DNA of 8,474 bases. It comes from Candidatus Saccharibacteria bacterium UBA2112. GTDB lineage: Bacteria > Patescibacteriota > Saccharimonadia > Saccharimonadales > Saccharimonadaceae. The position numbers were made by a program, and so were the translations under genes. Position 1 is the first letter of the stretch, and each line of letters opens with the position of its first letter. Below, piece by piece: positions 4,069 to 8,474 of this stretch. Under the pieces are notes generated by a model. The model was not told the origin of the DNA. It was given only the letters and a program-made list of their open reading frames with translations, and did no database searches. The DNA lies in contig DCYK01000048.1 of the NCBI GenBank assembly GCA_002331045.1, forward strand, positions 1-8,474, read 5' to 3'.

Positions 4069-4701
4069 CTATCTGTTGCGTATTTTCAGGATTAACCGCA
4101 GTATCGCCAGACCAATAAAACGAGCGATGATCATGACGATTATCAACAGGCATCCGAGGACCGACCAGCCAGCGAAATCTGACGACCACAGAGGGGAAGC
4201 AAAGCTATGACTATAGGCTTCTGGCTTTGGTAATTTCACCGTCGAGCGCAGTTCACCCGATGGGTTATAGCGCTCCAAATAGTCTACTGTACATTGCAGA
4301 TATGCCTGTGAATAACTCGTAAAGCGCGGCGCACAAACTTCCTGCGCCTTTTTATAAATATTCCCATTAGGATTGTTCCCTTGCCCCGCCTGATTAATAA
4401 TCTCTTGGCTATCACGATTGTATTGGCTTTCCAGGTAAATCGTTCCCATACTAGTATTCATATGTGAGGTGACAAACCGCTGCAAATCAAACAACCGACT
4501 TTTAATTTGCTCGGGGTCACCCTGTCTATCAGCAACCAATACCGCCTCGCGCCGCTGGACCATGCCGATGTTATTGAGACGTAGAAATGTCGCTGCCAAG
4601 AAGCCAAACAATACCAGCAATATCAGCAATTGCCATGTCTTGACATGCTGAAGCCGCCTGATACTACGTTTCACTCCTTGGTTGTTTGCCACGATTCCCA
4701 C
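4069..4701 (-). CDS. Two-segment membrane protein of unknown function
   Basis: A 210-aa protein with a basic N-terminus (KRSIRR), one membrane segment at about 23-42 (WQLLILLVLFGFLAATFL) and a 135-residue outer domain (about 43-177). The second, longer membrane segment is at about 179-203, followed by a basic end (LKIRNR). The charge pattern puts both ends in the cytoplasm and the middle outside. The outer domain has a charged helix (SRLFDLQRFVTSHM, about 68-81) and two cysteines (123, 137) that could form a disulfide. No family recognised. The start is uncertain: GTG 4701 lies 14 nt after an extended -10 box, while GTG 4692 has a GGTGGG ribosome-like site 4 nt before it. It is divergent from murC across 60 bp, which hints at an envelope role only by proximity. 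Confidence 0.82.
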   Translation of the reverse strand: MGIVANNQGVKRSIRRLQHVKTWQLLILLVLFGFLAATFLRLNNIGMVQRREAVLVADRQGDPEQIKSRLFDLQRFVTSHMNTSMGTIYLESQYNRDSQEIINQAGQGNNPNGNIYKKAQEVCAPRFTSYSQAYLQCTVDYLERYNPSGELRSTVKLPKPEAYSHSFASPLWSSDFAGWSVLGCLLIIVMIIARFIGLAILRLILKIRNR

Positions 4702-4715
4702 CGTTTACTGTTCCC

Positions 4716-4724
4716 AGTATAGCA
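4716..4724 (-). promoter_or_regulatory. Extended -10 promoter of the membrane protein gene
   Basis: Minus strand TGC-TATACT (4724-4716), 14 nt before GTG 4701. No clear -35 box. It is divergent from the murC -10 box 24 bp away. Confidence 0.5.
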
Positions 4725-4747
4725 TGGTAGCGTCAGGGAAATTATCG

Positions 4748-4753
4748 TATACT
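4748..4753 (+). promoter_or_regulatory. Candidate leaderless -10 box of murC
   Basis: TATACT at 4748-4753, then 8 nt to the ATG at 4762. The stretch TATACTGATACCGTATG closely resembles TATACTGACGGTATG at the DNPH1-like gene (7151). No Shine-Dalgarno site or good -35 box is seen. Confidence 0.45.
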
Positions 4754-4761
4754 GATACCGT

Positions 4762-6009
4762 ATGAATATCTATTTTTGCGGTATTGGTGGTGTTGGTATT
4801 GGCCCGCTTGCCGAAATTGCCCTCGATGCGGGCTACGAGGTACAAGGATCCGACAAAAACAAAGGGATTGTCACCTCTTTTCTAGAGAGTCGCGGCGTCA
4901 CCATCAGTTACGATCAATCGGGATCGCATCTGCGTAGCGTTCACGAGCAACAACCCATCGACTGGTTTGTATATACAGCCGGAATTCCCGAAAACCATCC
5001 CGAGCTAGTTACCGCACAGTCACTTGGCATTCGCACCTCAAAACGTGACGAACTGCTGCAGCGGATTATCACCGACAAAAACCTGAAACTCATCGGCATC
5101 ACTGGTACACATGGCAAGACCACGACAACTGCCATGATGGTCTGGACACTCAAGCAACTCGGTATGCCCATCAGTTACTCAGTCGGTGCCACGATGCAAT
5201 TCGGCCCCAGCGGCCACTATGATCCAGCCAGCGAGTATTTCGTCTATGAATGCGATGAGTTTGATCGAAACTTCTTGCACTTCCATCCACATCTGTCAAT
5301 TATTACATCGATTGATTACGATCACCCAGACATCTATGCAACCCCTGATGACTACGTACAGGCCTTTCATCAATTTATTGCACAAAGCGACTGGACAATT
5401 CTATGGCGCCGCGATGCTAATCGCGTTGGTGACATGCCGCATACTTCAATTCTCGGTGACAGTGATATACCTACCATAACATTGGCCGGTCAACACAATC
5501 GTCACAATGCGGCTCAGGTCATCAAGGCTATCGAACGGCTTGGTATCCACGGCGACGCTGTTGCCGCTATCAATGCATTTCCCGGTACCAATCGGCACTT
5601 CGAAAAGCTGGCAACAAATCTCTACAGTGATTATGGCCATCATCCAAGTGAGGTGGCCTCGACCCTGCAATGGGCACGTGAGCTTAGTAGCTCAGTCGTG
5701 CTCGTCTATCAACCACATCAAAATGTCCGGCAACACGAACTGCGTTCACAATATACCGACTGTTTCAAGCTGGCTGAAACCGTTTACTGGTTGCCAACAT
5801 ACCTGACGCGCGAAGACCCGACACTGCCGGTCCTCACCCCTGATGAACTGAGCGCCACTGTCACCAATCATGACGCCATTATTGTGTCCGAGATGGATGA
5901 GACTTTGTGGCAAAACATCCAAAGAGCCCGCGATCGCGGTGCACTCGTACTCGTCATGGGCGCCGGATCAATTGATGGGTGGATACGAAAAAAGCTCGCT
6001 AATTACTAG
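4762..6009 (+). CDS. murC: UDP-N-acetylmuramate--L-alanine ligase (MurC)
   Basis: This cytoplasmic ligase joins L-alanine to UDP-N-acetylmuramic acid using ATP, the first peptide step of peptidoglycan synthesis. Domains in order: an N-terminal UDP-binding Rossmann fold with GIGGVGIGPLAEIA (7-20) and GSD (29-31); the central ATPase with P-loop GITGTHGKTTT (112-122, Lys119), YECDEFD (162-168) and DYDHPD (185-190); the ATP-contacting HNRHNAAQ (245-252); and the C-terminal domain with FPGTNRHFE (273-281), YGHHPSEV (291-298), YQPHQNVR (316-323) and VMGAGSID (398-405). The YGHHPSE and QPH motifs favour MurC over Mpl. At 415 aa it is shorter than most MurC proteins (about 430-490). It stands alone, with no other mur gene nearby. 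Its stop overlaps the stop of the convergent MazG-type gene. Confidence 0.92.
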   Translation: MNIYFCGIGGVGIGPLAEIALDAGYEVQGSDKNKGIVTSFLESRGVTISYDQSGSHLRSVHEQQPIDWFVYTAGIPENHPELVTAQSLGIRTSKRDELLQRIITDKNLKLIGITGTHGKTTTTAMMVWTLKQLGMPISYSVGATMQFGPSGHYDPASEYFVYECDEFDRNFLHFHPHLSIITSIDYDHPDIYATPDDYVQAFHQFIAQSDWTILWRRDANRVGDMPHTSILGDSDIPTITLAGQHNRHNAAQVIKAIERLGIHGDAVAAINAFPGTNRHFEKLATNLYSDYGHHPSEVASTLQWARELSSSVVLVYQPHQNVRQHELRSQYTDCFKLAETVYWLPTYLTREDPTLPVLTPDELSATVTNHDAIIVSEMDETLWQNIQRARDRGALVLVMGAGSIDGWIRKKLANY

Positions 6010-6347
6010 CGATTATCGCCGCTACCTTTCAGCTGTCCACGTTCCTTGCGACTAGCAAGTTTGTCGATATTGGCTTGTGCGAGATCATCTAAGGTATAGC
6101 CCAACAGATGCGTCACTGTACTGACATACCACAGCACATCACCAACCTCTTTCATAATTTCTTTTCGATCTTCTTCACTAATCTTGCCCTCCTTATCGCG
6201 AAGTAGCTTCTTGAACTTGCCAAGTACTTCTCCGCTTTCGTCGGCCAAACCGAGTACTTGCGCCATCAATTCTGGCGTTACATCACCATAATAGTGCTTA
6301 CCTGTAAGCGTCGTTAGTGCCTTTTGCTGGTAATCGTTCAGATTCAT
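6006..6347 (-). CDS. MazG-like nucleotide pyrophosphohydrolase
   Basis: A 113-aa all-helical protein of the MazG/all-alpha NTP pyrophosphatase superfamily, which cleaves (often non-canonical) NTPs or dNTPs to the monophosphate and pyrophosphate. The metal-binding signature is visible: ESGE in LADESGEVLGKFKKLL (the first ExxE) and, after an acidic linker, EIMKEVGDVLWY (the ExxD half). The end ASRKERGQLKGSGDNR matches the C-terminal motif often seen in short MazG-like proteins. A single domain of this size would work as a dimer or tetramer. ATG 6347 is chosen; a TTG directly before it (6350) is possible. It starts 9 nt after the stop of the winged-helix/Nudix gene with no Shine-Dalgarno site, so translation may be coupled. 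Its stop shares CTAG with that of murC. Confidence 0.92.
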   Translation of the reverse strand: MNLNDYQQKALTTLTGKHYYGDVTPELMAQVLGLADESGEVLGKFKKLLRDKEGKISEEDRKEIMKEVGDVLWYVSTVTHLLGYTLDDLAQANIDKLASRKERGQLKGSGDNR

Positions 6348-6356
6348 CAATTTATT

Positions 6357-7028
6357 TTACCAACTCTGCTCAAATTCCTCAAAAAAGAACGGATCACGAA
6401 AGAAGGCCCGAGCCATAATCTGGTCAACGCACGGCGCCAGATCGTATTGTGCCAGCTTGTGCGGGCGTAGCCACTGGGTATTCTCGTCGGTCGCAATATC
6501 ATCCCGATTAAACAAAAAGACATGCGCAAGCGTCAGTGTTAGCTGCTCGCCATCTTGCGTGACACGGATATAGCAATCACCCGCATGTGTCATTTTCTGT
6601 TCTGTTACACTGAGCTTTTCCTGTGCCTCGCGTTGAGCCGCCGCCAACACACTACCATCATCATTATGCATTTTGCCGTTTGGTAAATTCCATGTATCAA
6701 TAAATGGCTGTTTATTACGACGTTGCAGCAAAATATCACCATCGCCGTTCTGGATCACAAACATTGTCACGATCTTTGGCTGTTGCCGTACAAAAAGCTT
6801 CTCGGCATTGACGCGATCCACATATATCAATCCGGCCGTACCGAGCGTGTAGCCGTCGTCGCTTTTTTTGACAAGTCCTGCCTTGAGCAACTGCGTCAGG
6901 TGATAACTGTACAGATTTGTATCCGTCCGCGCTGGACGCATGTCACGAAATCGTGCTGTTTTTTGATGCGATAAAAAGCTCAATATATTTTTTTGTATAG
7001 TATGTTTTACTTCTGTTATTTCAACCAT
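6357..7028 (-). CDS. Winged-helix / Nudix-domain fusion protein
   Basis: A 223-aa protein with two parts. Residues about 8-68 look like a winged helix-turn-helix (IQKNILSFLSHQKTARFRDM, then YSYHLTQLLKAGLVKKSDDGYTLG, a recognition helix and wing). Residues about 86-205 form a Nudix hydrolase fold: VTMFVIQNGDGDILLQRR, then DTWNLPNGKM, the Nudix box at 118-141, and later FNRDDI and TQWLRPHKLAQYDL. The box departs from GX5EX7REUXEEXGU. It has one extra residue, the first Glu is Asp/Gly, REAQE keeps the Arg and two Glu, but the next Glu is Lys and the Gly is Ser. It may therefore be a ligand sensor more than a full enzyme. The domain order is the reverse of NrtR-type regulators (Nudix first, then winged helix). 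The MazG-like gene follows after 9 nt. An inverted repeat overlaps its promoter. Confidence 0.88.
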   Translation of the reverse strand: MVEITEVKHTIQKNILSFLSHQKTARFRDMRPARTDTNLYSYHLTQLLKAGLVKKSDDGYTLGTAGLIYVDRVNAEKLFVRQQPKIVTMFVIQNGDGDILLQRRNKQPFIDTWNLPNGKMHNDDGSVLAAAQREAQEKLSVTEQKMTHAGDCYIRVTQDGEQLTLTLAHVFLFNRDDIATDENTQWLRPHKLAQYDLAPCVDQIMARAFFRDPFFFEEFEQSW

Positions 7029-7061
7029 ATTTGACTCAAACTAAGATACCTGTCTAGCTCC

Positions 7062-7090
7062 AAGATAGCATGTTAATGTGAAATTGTCAT
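7062..7090 (-). promoter_or_regulatory. Promoter of the winged-helix/Nudix gene
   Basis: Minus strand ATGACA (7090-7085, 5 of 6 to consensus), 17-bp spacer ending in TGC, TATCTT (7067-7062). The predicted leader is about 27 nt, with only a weak GAG near the ATG as a ribosome site. Confidence 0.6.
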
Positions 7091-7093
7091 TAA
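7073..7093. promoter_or_regulatory. Inverted repeat, possible operator
   Basis: TTAATG (7073-7078), a 9-bp gap and CATTAA (7088-7093). It covers the -35 box and part of the spacer of the winged-helix/Nudix promoter, a place where a repressor would block it. The arms are short and A/T-rich, so chance cannot be excluded. Confidence 0.35.
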
Positions 7094-7147
7094 TCGACAT
7101 CATTGAAAAACATTGCAGAGTAGGTAGCGACTTGCTTATACACGTGA

Positions 7148-7156
7148 TGGTATACT
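7148..7156 (+). promoter_or_regulatory. Leaderless extended -10 promoter of the DNPH1-like gene
   Basis: TGG-TATACT at 7148-7156, then GACGGT and the ATG at 7163. The 6-nt gap puts the expected start site on the ATG. No Shine-Dalgarno site is present. Confidence 0.6.
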
Positions 7157-7162
7157 GACGGT

Positions 7163-7594
7163 ATGACAAAGGTGTATTTTGCGTGCTCTATTCGAGGTGG
7201 AGGTGATACGTCACTGTATCAGGCTATCGTTGATGCGATAAAAGTGGCAGGCGGTGATGTGCTGAGTGAAGTATTTGTCAACGATGCAATCAACTATGGC
7301 GGTAGTCCACTGCCAGCCGATCAGATCTATCAACGCGACACAAAGATGATTCATGATTGCGATATAGTCATTGCTGAAGTCACTAACCCATCGCTTGGCG
7401 TTGGCTACGAACTTGCCTATGCCGAAAAGCTTGGTCGACCGATCCTCTGCTTGTTCAATCGCACATCAGAAAACAAACTATCAGCCATGGTGTCTGGTAA
7501 CAACTACAATACGATTGCATATACCCACCCCAAGGATATTACGGATAAAGTCGCGAACTTTATCCAGCAAGCTCCGCCCGCACAAAATGAGTAG
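7163..7594 (+). CDS. DNPH1/Rcl-like 2'-deoxynucleoside 5'-monophosphate N-glycosidase
   Basis: A 143-aa member of the nucleoside 2-deoxyribosyltransferase superfamily. The N-terminal strand and loop VYFACSIRGGGD (4-15) matches the phosphate-binding SIRGG of mammalian DNPH1. DTKMIHDCDIVIAEV (59-73) and the signature NPSLGVGYELAYAEKLGRPILCLF (75-98 region; catalytic Glu83 in GVGYE) follow DNPH1 closely, and KLSAMVSGN (105-113) matches its LSAM segment. Related enzymes hydrolyse the base from dNMPs, or transfer deoxyribose between bases; DNPH1 cleans up modified nucleotides such as hydroxymethyl-dUMP. The SIRGG motif favours a monophosphate N-hydrolase. It is divergent from the winged-helix/Nudix and MazG-like genes, which fits nucleotide clean-up. 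Its last 35 bp overlap trmB tail to tail. Confidence 0.9.
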   Translation: MTKVYFACSIRGGGDTSLYQAIVDAIKVAGGDVLSEVFVNDAINYGGSPLPADQIYQRDTKMIHDCDIVIAEVTNPSLGVGYELAYAEKLGRPILCLFNRTSENKLSAMVSGNNYNTIAYTHPKDITDKVANFIQQAPPAQNE

Positions 7595-8207
7595 CCAGTC
7601 CCTCACCTAGCCAGCGCTGTTCGTAGGTTGTCATGATTTTACAATCTTCCGATAGATCAGATTCATGCAGGTCATGTGACAGTTCGACGACATTCCATTT
7701 TTCATTTCGTAGCTGTTCCACGCTCCAATCAAAAAACGTACGGTTGTCATGTTTGAGGTACAACGCACCGTCTGAACGCAATAGTTTTTGATACTGCTGC
7801 AGAAAATACGGATGCGTCATACGGCGACGCTCGGAGCGTTCGCGAGGAAACGGATCAGGAAACGTTAGCCATAGTGAACTCAGTGAACGATCAGGAACAA
7901 CCTGGTCCAGCTGATCCGCTCGGGCACGGACAAACCAAATATTCTGCAGTTGTCGCTCCTGGGCCTCGCGCGCACCTTTTTGCAAACGATCACCTTTGAC
8001 ATCAATCGCCACAAATGTCTTGCCTGGATGGCGCGTCGCTAGTTCAACCGAAAATAACGCCGTCCCTGCTCCTAATTCAATTGTATCCACTGGTCGTTTC
8101 TTCCATTCCCCCAGCTCGAAACAGAGTGGCGAATTAGCAAATAGTGCAAATTTATATTTTTTGCGTTTTCGCGTTATCACAAACTCATCTGGGTTCACTT
8201 GCTGCAT
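7560..8207 (-). CDS. trmB: tRNA (guanine-N7-)-methyltransferase TrmB
   Basis: TrmB makes m7G at position 46 in the tRNA variable loop using S-adenosylmethionine. The 215-aa length is typical. Visible motifs: the SAM-binding ELGAGTALFSVELA (44-57) and FVAIDVKGDR (65-74, acidic Asp69); FVRARADQLD (92-101); the family signature WLTFPDPFPRERSERRRMTHP (113-133; most members have DPWPK, so Trp is Phe here); then YLKHDN (150-155) and TTYEQRWLGEG (193-203), the late motif that helps bind tRNA. AGAGGT lies 5 nt before the ATG at 8207. It begins 15 nt after the stop of the membrane-anchored protein upstream, so the two form an operon. Its 3' end overlaps the DNPH1-like gene on the other strand; no terminator is seen there. 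Confidence 0.95.
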   Translation of the reverse strand: MQQVNPDEFVITRKRKKYKFALFANSPLCFELGEWKKRPVDTIELGAGTALFSVELATRHPGKTFVAIDVKGDRLQKGAREAQERQLQNIWFVRARADQLDQVVPDRSLSSLWLTFPDPFPRERSERRRMTHPYFLQQYQKLLRSDGALYLKHDNRTFFDWSVEQLRNEKWNVVELSHDLHESDLSEDCKIMTTYEQRWLGEGLATHFVRAELAG

Positions 8208-8222
8208 TGTTACCTCTGAATC

Positions 8223-8474
8223 TTATGGTGCATCGATACCTAATGCTTTGTCTGCCAGTGCATCCTCAGAGAAGACATCGTTACTATCAACCCGCCCTGT
8301 CTGCTTGTCGTATAGTTCCAAAAAGTCGTCAATCGTTTCAGTATCAACGCTACCAGTCGATGGAAAACTTTCGAATGTGGTCGTATCGACTTGGTCCTGA
8401 ACCGATTGATAGCCTGGACGGCTAATGTCTAGCTGTGCGGCGCCGCTGGACACATAAATCGCCATCGCAATCAC
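8223..8474 (-). CDS. C-terminal part of a membrane-anchored protein of unknown function (partial)
   Basis: The frame is open to the window edge at 8474 and ends with TAA at 8225-8223; the GTG at the edge need not be the start. The visible 83 residues begin with the end of a hydrophobic segment (VIAMAIYVSSGAAQLD), followed by SRPGYQSVQDQ, a Thr/Ser-rich linker and an acidic helix (IDDFLELYDKQTGRV), and a tail rich in Asp and Ala. This fits an N-terminal membrane anchor with a short acidic outer domain. I do not recognise the family. It lies 15 nt before trmB and is probably cotranscribed with it. Confidence 0.7.
   Translation of the reverse strand: MIAMAIYVSSGAAQLDISRPGYQSVQDQVDTTTFESFPSTGSVDTETIDDFLELYDKQTGRVDSNDVFSEDALADKALGIDAP

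Noticed and set aside
4762..6009. Mpl (murein tripeptide ligase) as the identity of the Mur ligase
   Set aside because: YGHHPSE and the QPH motif follow MurC; Mpl usually reads DFAHHPTA at this position.
7996..8400. 134-aa plus-strand frame
   Set aside because: Antisense to trmB and the upstream membrane protein, Ser-rich shadow composition, no start signals.
1..8474. TGA recoded as glycine or tryptophan, as in some Patescibacteria
   Set aside because: No recognised domain contains an in-frame TGA, and the pilin ends normally at one; reading through it would add only a few residues.
1..8474. Mobile element, attachment-site duplication or CRISPR array
   Set aside because: No transposase or integrase, no direct repeat of either tRNA 3' end, and no regularly spaced repeats were found by eye.

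Overview
The window looks like a piece of a small, compact bacterial chromosome, most probably a Patescibacteria/CPR member and perhaps Saccharibacteria (TM7). This is inferred from overall style: tightly packed single-gene units, a short MurC, an isolated type IV pilin, a 68-aa lysine-rich orphan, and many genes that seem to start without a leader. No rRNA or marker gene here proves the taxonomy. The standard bacterial code fits: TAA, TAG and one TGA (pilin) end genes, and no in-frame TGA lies inside a recognisable domain.

Layout. 1-243 is the C-terminal end of a flavin disulfide oxidoreductase. 294-697 is a self-contained unit (consensus promoter, Shine-Dalgarno site, 88-aa orphan, strong terminator). 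On the minus strand, 731-882 holds initiator tRNA-fMet with its own promoter and terminator, and 934-1947 holds a type IV pilin behind an FtsB/DivIC-like division protein. A second CAT-anticodon tRNA (1992-2067, plus) is divergent from the FtsB-like gene across 44 bp. Then come a NADAR (YbiA-like) protein (2096-2605), a second self-contained orphan unit (2639-3142), and an antisense 138-aa orphan that shares its terminator. Region 3563-3788 holds two hairpin terminators and a possible short RNA, followed by the 68-aa basic protein (3789-3995).

The right half is more housekeeping. A two-segment membrane protein (4069-4701, minus) is divergent from murC (4762-6009, plus). murC ends tail-to-tail on a CTAG with a MazG-type pyrophosphohydrolase, which lies 9 nt downstream of a winged-helix/Nudix fusion. 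Divergent from that fusion is a DNPH1/nucleoside deoxyribosyltransferase-like enzyme. MazG, Nudix and DNPH1 together suggest a small nucleotide-pool sanitation neighbourhood. trmB (7560-8207, minus) overlaps the end of the DNPH1-like gene by 35 bp and follows a partial membrane-anchored protein that runs off the right edge.

The most interesting signal is regulatory. Several genes (pilin, NADAR, 138-aa orphan, murC, DNPH1-like) have an often extended -10 box ending only 6-8 nt before the ATG, so the start codon would be the first transcribed codon. Genes with a normal leader and strong Shine-Dalgarno site (the 88-aa, 117-aa and 68-aa proteins) are mainly orphans. The window therefore seems to mix two translation-initiation modes. 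No CRISPR array, insertion sequence or obvious defence operon was seen.
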